Positions 1-8,186 of a stretch of DNA of 64,000 nt are shown here, in pieces. Position 1 is the first letter of the stretch. Every line of letters begins with the position of its first letter. This DNA is from an uncultured Saprospiraceae bacterium (lineage in GTDB: Bacteria > Bacteroidota > Bacteroidia > Chitinophagales > Saprospiraceae), in the NCBI GenBank assembly GCA_937951615.1, contig CALFBH010000033.1:52712-116711 (forward strand), in the 5' to 3' direction. The notes beneath the pieces were generated by a model. That model had not been told where the DNA came from, did not search any database, and saw only the letters and a list, made by a program, of their open reading frames with translations. The position numbers were made by a program, and so were the translations under genes.

Positions 1-2
1 CC

Positions 3-923
3 GCTTATACGATTATTTGGAGCGATGCCGATAACCAATCTACAAATACCGCCACAGGTCTTGCCGCAGGCACATATACAGTCTCTGTGACTGATGCGAA
101 TGGCTGTTTTATATCCGACAATATTACCCTGACGGAACCTGCTCAACCGCTTGTGCTTTCTGCAACAGGTAATCCAGTGGATTGTTATGGCGATGACGAC
201 GGCTCTATCAATATCAGTGCATCAGGTGGTATTCCGCCTTATTCTTATAGCCTCGACAATGAATATTATAATGGCTCTAATCTGATTATCGGAGTAGAAG
301 CTGGCACTTACACGGTGTATGCTTTAGATGGAAATGGCTGTATTTCAGAAGCAACTGCGATTGTTAATGAACCACAAGAATTGCTCTTAGATGCCGGACC
401 GGATATTACTTTAACTTATGGGGATTCTACTTTTTTAAATGCTGAAATCAATGCGCCAGGCAATTACATATATGCCTGGTCGTCTTTTTCACCGGATATG
501 AATCTAAGTTGTACCGACTGCCCGACACCATTGGCGCAGCCTATTTATGACATTACCTATTTTGTTTCTGCCACCAATGAAAATGGCTGTGTTGCGGAAG
601 ATGAAGTTCGAGTTTATATCAATGAAAACCAGCCGATATTTGTTGCCAGTGCTTTTACTCCAAACGGTGATAATGCCAACGATTATTTATTCGTACAAGG
701 CGGTGCTGCTGCCGAACGAGTAGAGACTTTTCGCATCTATGATCGCTGGGGCGAATTGGTTTTTGAAGCGCGTGACACACCACTTAACCAGCCCGATGCC
801 GGTTGGAATGGCAATTACAGAGACTCAGATATGAATGGAGCTGTTTTTGTCTGGTATGCTGAAATTCGCTTTATTGATGGAGAAACTTTGCCTTATCAGG
901 GAGATTGTACTTTGATTCGGTAG
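3..923 (+). CDS. SprB-repeat secreted protein with T9SS type B C-terminal domain (5' end outside window)
   Basis: The frame is open from base 3, so this is the C-terminal 306 residues of a larger protein cut by the window edge; a GTG at 87 is not the true start. It shows at least two SprB-type repeats (the TDANGC and LDGNGC motifs followed by a proline-rich strand), then a stretch with paired cysteines, then a gliding-motility-associated C-terminal domain starting near FTPNGDNAND and including YDRWGELVF and GWNG. That domain is the type B signal for type IX secretion and cell-surface attachment. The family is linked to surface adhesion and gliding. Very likely call; the length and the N-terminal part are unknown. 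Confidence 0.9.
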   Translation, partial: AYTIIWSDADNQSTNTATGLAAGTYTVSVTDANGCFISDNITLTEPAQPLVLSATGNPVDCYGDDDGSINISASGGIPPYSYSLDNEYYNGSNLIIGVEAGTYTVYALDGNGCISEATAIVNEPQELLLDAGPDITLTYGDSTFLNAEINAPGNYIYAWSSFSPDMNLSCTDCPTPLAQPIYDITYFVSATNENGCVAEDEVRVYINENQPIFVASAFTPNGDNANDYLFVQGGAAAERVETFRIYDRWGELVFEARDTPLNQPDAGWNGNYRDSDMNGAVFVWYAEIRFIDGETLPYQGDCTLIR

Positions 924-928
924 ACCAC

Positions 929-1055
929 AGGTTTCGTAAACTTGCGAGAGGTCTTGAGGAATGAAAAATTTGCTAAACCTCACAAAAAACGGCAAAAAGT
1001 GGAAGGTTTAGCAAACTCGCTTCCCTCAGGCTATACGCAAGTTTACGAAACCGTC
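929..1055. repeat. Nested four-arm palindromic repeat, copy 1
   Basis: Outer arms read ggtttcgtaaacttgc at the left and gcaagtttacgaaacc at the right. Inside them sits a second inverted pair, tttgctaaacct (969-980) and aggtttagcaaa. The same architecture recurs at 8045-8163, 42519-42645 and 42690-42816. It lies between two convergent genes and could fold as a cruciform or as an RNA hairpin. No coding potential is seen. Confidence 0.8.
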
Positions 1056-1104
1056 GAATGGGGCAAATAAACGTAATTTTACCAATACCCCAATACCCAA
1101 TACC

Positions 1105-2568
1105 CTAATTCACCCAGCCCTTAGCCTCCTGCTCAATGTGTTCCAATTGTACCGTAACTCCATACTTCTGCTCCAAATGCTGTGCAAGCGAATCCGCACT
1201 ATAGACTGAGCGATGCTGCCCGCCCGTACAGCCAAAACCAACAGACAGATAAGTGAAATTGCGACTTAGATAAGTTTCAACTGCCTTGTCTACCATCGCA
1301 AAACTGTGGCTCAAAAATGATTTTATCTCGCTTTTTTCTTGTAGAAAACGCTTGACCGACTCATCACGACCAGTTAGCTTTTTATAAGGCTCATAGCGAC
1401 CAGGATTGTGGATGGATCGACAATCAAAAGCAAAACCACCGCCGTGTCCTGACTTGTCTTCGGGATAACCATGTTTATAAGAAAAACTAAATACACGAAC
1501 AGTCAGCTCTTTACCAAGGTCTTTAGTCGTCGCTTTTGTTTTGTGACGAAAGTCCTTACTACGATTAGATAACATCCGCTCCAGCGCGTCGCGCAACACA
1601 GGCAGGTCGGGTAGGGGAGCATGATTTAAAAGCCATTCCAAATTATCCAGCGCGAAAGGAATGCTGCTGATAAAATGCTCGCGCCCCTCATACAAACCAC
1701 GAAAGCCATAAGCCCCCAAAACCTGCAAACAACGCACCAGCACAAAAGCATAATAATTTTGAACAAATTCAGCAGGTTGGAGTGGGGCAAATCGCTGGGC
1801 AGACTGCACATAATAATCCAGCAATTCTTCGCGAAGCGGGTAGGGGAGATTCGCTTTCGCCTGCCAGAGCAAAGAAGCCAAATCGTATTGCAAAGCCCCT
1901 TTTCTGCCACCTTGATAATCTATAAACCAGACCTGATCCTCCTGCAACATGATATTGCGCGACTGGAAATCCCGAAACATAAAATATTCGCCATCAACAT
2001 CCAACAAAACATCTGCAAAACGGTGGAAATCGTCTTCCAATGCCTGCTCATCAAAAGTTGTTTTAGATAGTTTTAAAAAATAATATTTAAAATAATTTAA
2101 ATCCCATAAAATAGACTGCCGATCAAAAGCTGCCTTAGGATAGCACAAATCATAATCCAGTCCTTTTCCGCCTTCAATTTGCAAATGTGCCAACTGGTCA
2201 ATAGCTTTTTTGTACAAAGGAATAACAGCATCGGGAAAAGTATCCGATTCGCGAGCAGCCTGTAATTGCTGAAAAAGTGTCCTATTACCCAAATCCTGTT
2301 GCAGATAAATATGCTGAGACAAATCAGCAGCATAAACTTCTGGTACAGCTATCTTTTTATCATAAAAATGACGCGAAAAACCAACAAAAGCCTGATTTTC
2401 CCGCAAATCAGGATTATATGCACCAATGGCAGTCTGAGTCTTGCCATGCAAACGAAAGTACTGCCGGTCGGAGCCGGAACGAGGTAGCTGGTCTATTTGC
2501 TCAACGGATGTTGAAAAATGATCCTGAAATAAGGTTTTGAGTTGATCTTGGATTTTTGTATTGGACAT
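1105..2568 (-). CDS. AmgK-like sugar kinase / APH-fold domain fused to a RapZ C-terminal domain
   Basis: 487 residues in two parts. Residues 1 to about 335 have the aminoglycoside-phosphotransferase fold, closest in feel to the N-acetylmuramate/N-acetylglucosamine kinase AmgK family: catalytic-loop RDFQSRN at 199-205 (Arg-Asp where many kinases have His-Asp) and the metal-binding Asp in IDYQ near 217. Residues about 350-487 match the C-terminal domain of RapZ, with the signature GCTGGQHRS at 446-454; the RapZ N-terminal P-loop domain is absent. AmgK acts in cell-wall sugar recycling and RapZ senses glucosamine-6-phosphate in enterobacteria, so a cell-wall sugar role is a reasonable inference. 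The TAG stop touches a short tandem array of ATTGGGGT-like units. Confidence 0.8.
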   Translation of the reverse strand: MSNTKIQDQLKTLFQDHFSTSVEQIDQLPRSGSDRQYFRLHGKTQTAIGAYNPDLRENQAFVGFSRHFYDKKIAVPEVYAADLSQHIYLQQDLGNRTLFQQLQAARESDTFPDAVIPLYKKAIDQLAHLQIEGGKGLDYDLCYPKAAFDRQSILWDLNYFKYYFLKLSKTTFDEQALEDDFHRFADVLLDVDGEYFMFRDFQSRNIMLQEDQVWFIDYQGGRKGALQYDLASLLWQAKANLPYPLREELLDYYVQSAQRFAPLQPAEFVQNYYAFVLVRCLQVLGAYGFRGLYEGREHFISSIPFALDNLEWLLNHAPLPDLPVLRDALERMLSNRSKDFRHKTKATTKDLGKELTVRVFSFSYKHGYPEDKSGHGGGFAFDCRSIHNPGRYEPYKKLTGRDESVKRFLQEKSEIKSFLSHSFAMVDKAVETYLSRNFTYLSVGFGCTGGQHRSVYSADSLAQHLEQKYGVTVQLEHIEQEAKGWVN

Positions 2569-2729
2569 AGAATAAATGAGAGAATGAATAAATGATTAAA
2601 ATGAGTGAATAAGAATAGCTTTATACAAATCAGGTAACAGTCGTTTTTTGTTTTAACTTTGCTCTGCGGCAAAAGTAAGGATTCCGTAGCCCAAAATGAA
2701 CGAATTAAAACAACAAATGTTATCACAAT

Positions 2730-2963
2730 ATGATGAATAAAACGCTCTGGACATTTATAGGTTTTCTTTTATTTTCAATAGGTATAATGGCACTTGTATT
2801 GAGTCTGGTAGGTATCGAACTGGCTTTTCTCAACTTTACGGGTAAATTGGGCGGTATGACTGCCTTTTTATTTAAGATCGCTTTGACGGTGGGCGGCTTA
2901 ATTCTTGTAGCATTAGCGCGTACCGATTGGGAACAGCAGGAAGATGACTTTGTAGAGGAGTGA
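2730..2963 (+). CDS. Small two-span membrane protein
   Basis: 77 residues starting at tandem ATG codons. Two hydrophobic segments are visible, about residues 7-29 and 44-62, joined by a short loop containing FTGKLGG, followed by a charged acidic tail (QQEDDFVEE). I do not recognise the family. It is divergent from the kinase/RapZ fusion and convergent with the DUF2520 gene. The predicted topology puts the tail in the cytoplasm. No function is proposed. Confidence 0.6.
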   Translation: MMNKTLWTFIGFLLFSIGIMALVLSLVGIELAFLNFTGKLGGMTAFLFKIALTVGGLILVALARTDWEQQEDDFVEE

Positions 2964-2975
2964 GGACGGTCGGTC

Positions 2976-3037
2976 AATAGTCCATAGTCCATAGTCCATA
3001 GTCGATGGAAAATACATGGACTATCGACTGCGGACTA
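2976..3037. repeat. Short tandem/inverted repeat (TAGTCCA units)
   Basis: Units of TAGTCCA are repeated about three times and then answered by inverted copies (TGGACTATCG, CGGACTATCG). The right edge contains the stop codon of the neighbouring DUF2520 gene (3035-3037). It is one of several short-unit arrays at gene ends in this window. Confidence 0.7.
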
Positions 3038-3802
3038 TCGTCCCAAAATACCTTTCGTCAGTAAAGCATATACCTCCCGATATTCCGGAAATTTTTCCAG
3101 ATAAGCCTGATGTTTTTTAATGACTTCTTGGTCACCACGAGCTGCCGGACCAGTCTGCATATCTCTAGGCGATGCTGCTTGTATCTTGCTGGCAGTTTCC
3201 AGAATAAGTGGTTTTAAAATATCAAAATCCAGCCCTTCTTGCGTCAGCATTTCCTGAGCAATATGGTATAAATGATTGGTGAAATTATTGACAAAAACCG
3301 CAGCAACGTGCAGAATCCGTCTTTGTTCATCAGTAATCCTATAGACTTTTGGCGTCAGTGTTTGTGCGAGTTGATATAAAAAATCGGCATCATCAGACTG
3401 CGCGGCATCTGTGCATATTGGCAGACTTTTAAAATCAACGGACTTGCCGATTGACATAGTTTGTAAAGGATAAAAAGAGCCGTATCGCTCAAAGTAAGGC
3501 TGCAAAACAGTACTCGGCACAGAACCAGAAGTATGTACGACCAACTTGTCAGGAATAATACCTTTAAGCTGCGCCGCTACTTCCCCAATGGCATCATCAT
3601 GAACTGCGATGATATAGAGATCCGCATCAGGACGAATACGCGCCAGTTTTGTGGTATAAGATACATCCAGCGTATCAGCCAGCCTCCGCGCACGAACAGT
3701 CGTCCGACTAAAGACCTGTACAATTTTATGGTCAGCACTTTGTAAGGCTTTCGCCAAATGAGTGCCCATATTCCCAGCACCGATGATCGTAATATTTGTC
3801 AT
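3035..3802 (-). CDS. Rossmann-fold / DUF2520 oxidoreductase-like protein
   Basis: 255 residues. The N-terminus has a classic dinucleotide-binding glycine motif, IIGAGNMGTH, as in pyrroline-5-carboxylate reductase and F420-dependent NADP oxidoreductases. The C-terminal half is the all-helical DUF2520 domain with HVAAVFVNNFTNHL. Proteins of this architecture are widespread in Bacteroidota; they probably bind NADP, but the substrate is not known. The length is normal for the family. The C-terminal stop falls inside a short tandem repeat, suggesting that the last residues vary between strains. Confidence 0.85.
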   Translation of the reverse strand: MTNITIIGAGNMGTHLAKALQSADHKIVQVFSRTTVRARRLADTLDVSYTTKLARIRPDADLYIIAVHDDAIGEVAAQLKGIIPDKLVVHTSGSVPSTVLQPYFERYGSFYPLQTMSIGKSVDFKSLPICTDAAQSDDADFLYQLAQTLTPKVYRITDEQRRILHVAAVFVNNFTNHLYHIAQEMLTQEGLDFDILKPLILETASKIQAASPRDMQTGPAARGDQEVIKKHQAYLEKFPEYREVYALLTKGILGR

Positions 3803-3842
3803 TTATCATTGAACATTTATCATTTACTCATTTATCATTCTC

Positions 3843-5231
3843 TCATCTACTCATTCTCTCATAGCTGTACACATCATCCCGTATCAATATCCATTCATCG
3901 CGTTTCATAGGTTTACAACAACATATTTGAGCAAGATCAACGTTTGGGTCAATAAGCTGTGCATAGCCACGTCCGTTAAATTTGGATTTTATATCCGCAT
4001 AGACCTCTACATCTTCATGGCCTTTCTTTCGGTATTTATCCCTTAGGAAATGTGCAAATTGAAGTGCCATATCAGGGCGTGTGAATAATTTTTTACGCTG
4101 TCTTGTATTGAGGTATTTTTTTGTACTTATTTTAATAACTCTATTGTCTTCGGAGGGAAGCTTTACGGTAAATTGTCCTTTACCTTTTTTAGTCCGCAGC
4201 ATCATGTGCCAGGCATAGCGATGCCCTTCTTCTGTCCAGTCTGCGGGGCCAGGGATAAGGAAATGTCTGAGCGGCATCAAAAGATGATAAGCACAGAAAA
4301 TAGCAATAAAACCGATGATAAGTCGTTTTTGCCAAATTTCATTTAGTAATGAAGGGCAAGCTACACTATGCTGTTGAGGCGACAAGCTGATAAGATTTGG
4401 AAGGAAGCGGTGCAATAACCTTCTAGGCCAGTCTGGCGAAAAATACATCAGGCTGAGTCCCAACGATAAATAAGGGAATATGCCAATGTTGAAAATCAAC
4501 TTATTCAAAGCATGAAAAAAGAGAACTGCCACGATAAAGTAACCGCGAGTCCGTTTATTGGAAAGGAAATATACAGCCGTCAAATCCAGTATTAAACCAC
4601 CATAACTCATTAGGACACCAACAAAATTCATGTCCAGAATATGACCAATAATCGGAATCTCCTCGCTGCTACCGTCCAGCCAGTATATAAGCGGAATGCC
4701 ACGAAGCCAGTCAGGATTGAGCTTGGCTATTCCACCATAAAAATAAACGACCCCCATAAGGAACTGTAGTAGAAAAACTGGCCAGTAGGAAATGAATTGT
4801 GTGTTAATGGAAGGATGTAGGCGTGCATCAATAGAAAAGGCACGATGCGCAGGCAAGAGACACATGACAAAACAAAGCATAGAAAACAAATAGGCATGAT
4901 TCAGAAAATATGCTTTCTCTATCAGGTAAATATAAGTGTAGCCCAGCGCGTAGAAAAAAGTGGCAAGTCTATAGCTATAGCCAATGATGATTAGGACAGA
5001 AAGCCCTGCCATAATGCAGCATAAAGCACATAAAACATTGGAAGGCAGAGGCTGCACCCACTCAAAACCATAATAAGTAAAATTGAAATCATAGCCGCCA
5101 GTCAGGGCCTTCCACCTGCTTTTACCACTGTTCATAAAGTCGATGGACTTGTATAGAGCCAGAAAACCAAATACAAGCCGGAAGAAAACCAGCGAACTAA
5201 TATCTATTTTACGAAATAACCAATTTGCCAT
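3843..5231 (-). CDS. HTTM-domain membrane protein (vitamin K-dependent carboxylase-like)
   Basis: About 462 residues from an ATG at 5231; a GTG 36 bases upstream is an alternative, but MANWLFRKIDISS is the usual kind of start for this family. Multiple membrane segments cover the first 330 residues. Typical HTTM features are visible: EKAYFLNHAYL, LLPAHRAFSID and FYGGIAKLNPDWLRG. The C-terminal part is soluble and begins after HRYAWHMMLR. The family is related to gamma-glutamyl carboxylase; its bacterial role is not settled. The final residues ERMSR and the stop are encoded by a short AGAATGAGTAGATGAG-like repeat array, so the extreme C-terminus may not be ancestral. Confidence 0.85.
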   Translation of the reverse strand: MANWLFRKIDISSLVFFRLVFGFLALYKSIDFMNSGKSRWKALTGGYDFNFTYYGFEWVQPLPSNVLCALCCIMAGLSVLIIIGYSYRLATFFYALGYTYIYLIEKAYFLNHAYLFSMLCFVMCLLPAHRAFSIDARLHPSINTQFISYWPVFLLQFLMGVVYFYGGIAKLNPDWLRGIPLIYWLDGSSEEIPIIGHILDMNFVGVLMSYGGLILDLTAVYFLSNKRTRGYFIVAVLFFHALNKLIFNIGIFPYLSLGLSLMYFSPDWPRRLLHRFLPNLISLSPQQHSVACPSLLNEIWQKRLIIGFIAIFCAYHLLMPLRHFLIPGPADWTEEGHRYAWHMMLRTKKGKGQFTVKLPSEDNRVIKISTKKYLNTRQRKKLFTRPDMALQFAHFLRDKYRKKGHEDVEVYADIKSKFNGRGYAQLIDPNVDLAQICCCKPMKRDEWILIRDDVYSYERMSR

Positions 5232-5311
5232 GCCTGCAAAATTATAAAAAAACAAGGCTAATCTCACAAAAGAGACCAGCCTTGCTGTTTAATTATGTTT
5301 TGTCGTAAAAA

Positions 5312-5944
5312 TTACTCTTCTGTGTCATCGTCAGTGTCATCAGTATCGTCTTCTGTGTCATCGTCAGTGTCATCAGTATCGTCTTCTGTGTCATCGTCAG
5401 TGTCATCAGTATCGTCTTCTGTGTCATCGTCGGTGTCATCAGTATCGTCTTCTGTGTCATCGTCGGTGTCATCAGTATCATCTTCTGTGTCATCGTCGGT
5501 GTCATCAGTATCATCTTCTGTGTCATCGTCGGTGTCATCAGTATCATCTTCTGTGTCATCCTCTTCATCTTCTTCAGCGAAAAGTAAGGTACACGTTCCT
5601 GTTCCGTCGACTTCAAAACCTAATTTGGTGTCATTGTCCAGTCTAACTACATACTCACCTCTTTTTAATTGTGCCTTTACGATTACAGCACCTGGGTAAT
5701 TCATACTTACGTAGTCTAAAATACAACCTGGAAGATCAGCTAGATCTACATTCGGATTGCCTTTTCTGTGGCTTTCATTGTCCTGTCCTTTTGCAGAATT
5801 TGCATCAATGGTAGATAAATCTGCGTTTTGAAGGCTACTCATTTCAGAACCCATAACTTCGTTATCCAGTCCGTTAATTTCAAGCTGCTCACAAGCAACA
5901 ACCAATGTTGTAAATGCTAGTAAAATTAAAATAAATCTTAACAT
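5312..5944 (-). CDS. Lipoprotein with PepSY-like region and acidic DDT repeat tail
   Basis: 210 residues. Residues 1-18 form a lipoprotein signal with lipobox LVVAC. A central stretch of about 55 residues, from the CILDYV segment to the TGTCTLLF segment, resembles the PepSY-like beta fold common in Bacteroidota periplasmic proteins. The C-terminal 80 residues are almost only Asp, Thr and Glu in an 11-residue period (DDTEDDTDDTD). The tail is strongly acidic and may bind calcium or act as a spacer; that is inference. The ORF lies downstream of a 640-base gap and is transcribed away from trpE. Confidence 0.75.
   Translation of the reverse strand: MLRFILILLAFTTLVVACEQLEINGLDNEVMGSEMSSLQNADLSTIDANSAKGQDNESHRKGNPNVDLADLPGCILDYVSMNYPGAVIVKAQLKRGEYVVRLDNDTKLGFEVDGTGTCTLLFAEEDEEDDTEDDTDDTDDDTEDDTDDTDDDTEDDTDDTDDDTEDDTDDTDDDTEDDTDDTDDDTEDDTDDTDDDTEDDTDDTDDDTEE
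5319..5560. repeat. 33-bp coding tandem repeat (about seven units)
   Basis: Units start at 5319, 5352, 5385, 5418, 5451, 5484 and 5517 with a partial eighth at 5550. Each is 33 bases and encodes 11 acidic residues of the lipoprotein, so unit number can change without a frameshift. Differences between units are single bases (cag/cgg, tcg/tca), consistent with recent slippage or unequal recombination. Confidence 0.9.
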
Positions 5945-6401
5945 AATAATAGTTTAGAAGAGTATATTATACTCTTGAATAAGTGAAAAAAAATTTAGTC
6001 GTGTGGAATTTTCAGCACATTATATGCTGAATTGCTATCAATCTCAGTGTTTGAAATTGATGAACAATCGGTTTACATAAATGGTAAGTTTGATTTCCCA
6101 CTATTGTGAAGTGGTTTCCTTAATGAGACGACAAAGATACATAAACGGATGCAACACATTTTGTGGCTTTTTATCGATTTGTTACAAGCCCAGATAGAAA
6201 GGAATGGATTTATTGTGTTTTTTTATTACTGTATAAATATTTGACTTGCAGTTATTAATGTTGTGTTTGGCAATGTTTGTGGAAAGGGGAAATATTACAG
6301 CGTCAAAGCAGTAAACATATACTCCAAAAGCCTATAATTGTCCTTTTTAAATAGTTTTCTAATCCATTTTACCAAATTTTGAACAGAAAACTCTTTTTAA
6401 C

Positions 6402-6433
6402 TTTGGTATTTGCTTAAAAGCCTTTTACATTTG
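6402..6433 (+). promoter_or_regulatory. Predicted trp operon promoter
   Basis: A TTTG at 6402-6405 is followed 20 bases later by TACATTTG at 6426-6433. This fits the Bacteroidota -33 TTTG and -7 TAnnTTTG consensus and spacing. Transcription would start near 6440, just ahead of the leader peptide. A second weaker candidate, TAACTTTG, lies at 6398-6405. Confidence 0.6.
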
Positions 6434-6452
6434 CAAAAGAAAAATATTATTG

Positions 6453-6512
6453 ATGCAAAAACACAATACATTATGGTGGTGGCATACTAATTCGGATAAA
6501 CGAATGAGATGA
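6453..6512 (+). CDS. trpL: trp leader peptide with three consecutive Trp codons
   Basis: A 19-residue ORF, ATG at 6453 and TGA at 6510-6512, reading MQKHNTLWWWHTNSDKRMR. The three TGG codons occupy 6474-6482. It lies between a predicted promoter and a terminator-like hairpin directly upstream of trpE, exactly where a transcription-attenuation leader is expected. Stalling at the Trp codons would report tryptophan starvation. Confidence 0.85.
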   Translation: MQKHNTLWWWHTNSDKRMR

Positions 6513-6540
6513 TACGCCTTATGTATTGGTTAATATAATA

Positions 6541-6579
6541 AAACGGCTCGTCGGTATCATTCGGCAAGCCGTTTTTTTT
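6541..6579 (+). terminator. trp attenuator terminator hairpin
   Basis: Arms aaacggct (6541-6548) and agccgttt (6567-6574) pair perfectly and run into eight T residues (6572-6579), 10 bases before the trpE ATG. A competing fold exists: 6509-6515 (atgatac) pairs with 6554-6560 (gtatcat), extended by 6516-6518 with 6545-6547, which takes bases from the left arm. The 5' strand of that fold overlaps the leader stop codon, so a ribosome that finishes the leader would mask it and favour termination. That is the logic of classical attenuation. Confidence 0.8.
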
Positions 6580-6589
6580 AATTCATAAA

Positions 6590-8038
6590 ATGAAGGACAA
6601 GATTTTTAAACAAGGCAATAGAACATTTGAAACACAGAAGATTCATCTAAAAACTAAGGTGATTAGAATGCTGGCAGATACCCTAACGCCCGTTACACTC
6701 TACCTACGCATACGCGACTGCTTTTCCGATCCGGTCTTGCTGGAAAGCAATGATTTCAGAGTGAAAGAAGATTGCTTTTCTTTTATGGGACTAGACACAA
6801 TCGGAAGTTTTCAAGTGCAGCACGGACAACTCACTGAATATGTACAAGGCGTATACGAACACAAAGAATCAGTAAGTGGAGTAGAGCGTGTACCAGAAGC
6901 CTTAAAGCGTTTTGCCGGACAATTTGATGTGCAATACGAAGAAGGTTACAGAGGTTTCAATGGCTTTTTCGGACATACCGGTTTTGATGGTGTACAGTAT
7001 TTTGACACCCTGAAATTTGAAGATGAAAAACGCAAAATGGATTTGCCGGATGTGCGCTATCATCTGTATCGTTTTGTCATTGCCATCAATCATTTTAAAG
7101 ACGAACTATTTCTATTAGAAAACCTATTGCCAGGCGAAACATCGCGCATGGACGAGGTTGTCACCCTAATAAAAAGCCAGAAATTTGTTACCCATCCATT
7201 CAAGGTGGAAGGCAAAGAAAGTAGCAACTTGACGGATAAAGAATTTATGGATCTCGTGCGAGCCGGAAAGCATCATTGTCAGGTCGGAGATGTCTTTCAA
7301 ATTGTATTTTCCCGTCAGTTTTCACAAAGCTTCACAGGGGATGATTTTAATGTATATCGAGTCCTGCGTTCTATCAATCCTTCTCCCTATTTGTTTTATT
7401 TCGATTATGGCGATTATAGGATATTTGGCTCATCGCCAGAAGCACAAATGGTCATCAGAGACGGCGTAGCTACAGTAAATCCCATTGCTGGCACCTATCG
7501 CAGAACAGGAAACAACGAAGAAGATGCGCTGAATGCAAAAGCACTTGCAAAAGACCCTAAAGAAAATTCAGAACACATCATGCTAGTTGATTTAGCCCGC
7601 AATGATTTGGGGCGACATGCCGTTAATGTGCAGGTAAAAGAACTCAAAGATATTCAGTTTTATAGCCATGTCATTCATCTGGTCTCCAAAGTAACAGGCG
7701 ATTTAGAACCAGGCACCAATCCAATTCAGGTTTTTGGGGATACTTTCCCAGCAGGTACTTTATCCGGTGCACCAAAATACAAAGCGATAGAACTGATTAA
7801 TAAATATGAAAACCAAAACCGCAGCTTTTACGGTGGTGCGTTAGGCTACGTCAATTTTAACGGGGAAATGAACCAGGCAATAGTCATTCGTTCTTTTTTG
7901 AGCAAAGACAACACACTCCACTATCAGGCAGGAGCAGGCATCGTAGTGGGCAGCGTACCCGAAAGCGAACTACAGGAAGTGAATAATAAACTTGGGGCAT
8001 TGACGAAGGCGATTAGAGAAGCGGAGGGGCTGAGTTGA
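6590..8038 (+). CDS. trpE: Anthranilate synthase component I
   Basis: 482 residues, chorismate-binding enzyme that makes anthranilate with TrpG-supplied ammonia, first committed step of tryptophan synthesis in the cytoplasm. The feedback motif LLES is present at 50-53, so tryptophan inhibition is expected. The C-terminal catalytic half has GTYRRTGN, the DLARNDLGR segment and TFPAGTLSGAPK. First gene of a trpE-G-D-C cluster; trpF, trpB and trpA are not in this window. Expression appears to be controlled by the leader and attenuator immediately upstream. A palindromic repeat separates it from trpG. Confidence 0.97.
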   Translation: MKDKIFKQGNRTFETQKIHLKTKVIRMLADTLTPVTLYLRIRDCFSDPVLLESNDFRVKEDCFSFMGLDTIGSFQVQHGQLTEYVQGVYEHKESVSGVERVPEALKRFAGQFDVQYEEGYRGFNGFFGHTGFDGVQYFDTLKFEDEKRKMDLPDVRYHLYRFVIAINHFKDELFLLENLLPGETSRMDEVVTLIKSQKFVTHPFKVEGKESSNLTDKEFMDLVRAGKHHCQVGDVFQIVFSRQFSQSFTGDDFNVYRVLRSINPSPYLFYFDYGDYRIFGSSPEAQMVIRDGVATVNPIAGTYRRTGNNEEDALNAKALAKDPKENSEHIMLVDLARNDLGRHAVNVQVKELKDIQFYSHVIHLVSKVTGDLEPGTNPIQVFGDTFPAGTLSGAPKYKAIELINKYENQNRSFYGGALGYVNFNGEMNQAIVIRSFLSKDNTLHYQAGAGIVVGSVPESELQEVNNKLGALTKAIREAEGLS

Positions 8039-8044
8039 ATTGAC

Positions 8045-8163
8045 GGTTTCGTAAACTTGCGCCTAAGCTTTTTTAGGGAAGCGAGTTTGCTAAATCTTCT
8101 TGTTCTCAATCGCAGGTTTAGCAAACTTCCTGCCCATAATGCTGCCCGCAAGTTTACCAAACC
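8045..8163. repeat. Nested four-arm palindromic repeat, copy 2
   Basis: Outer arms ggtttcgtaaacttgc and gcaagtttaccaaacc, with inner pair gtttgctaaat and aggtttagcaaac. It sits inside the trp operon between trpE and trpG, so it is transcribed and could act as an RNA hairpin in the message. Confidence 0.8.
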
Positions 8164-8186
8164 CTCGAATTTATAATTGATTAAAC

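Noticed and set aside
5295..5699. Serine/valine-rich repeat ORF on the plus strand
   Set aside because: Antisense of the lipoprotein's 33-bp repeat; the minus-strand frame has a lipobox and a folded region, the plus strand has none.
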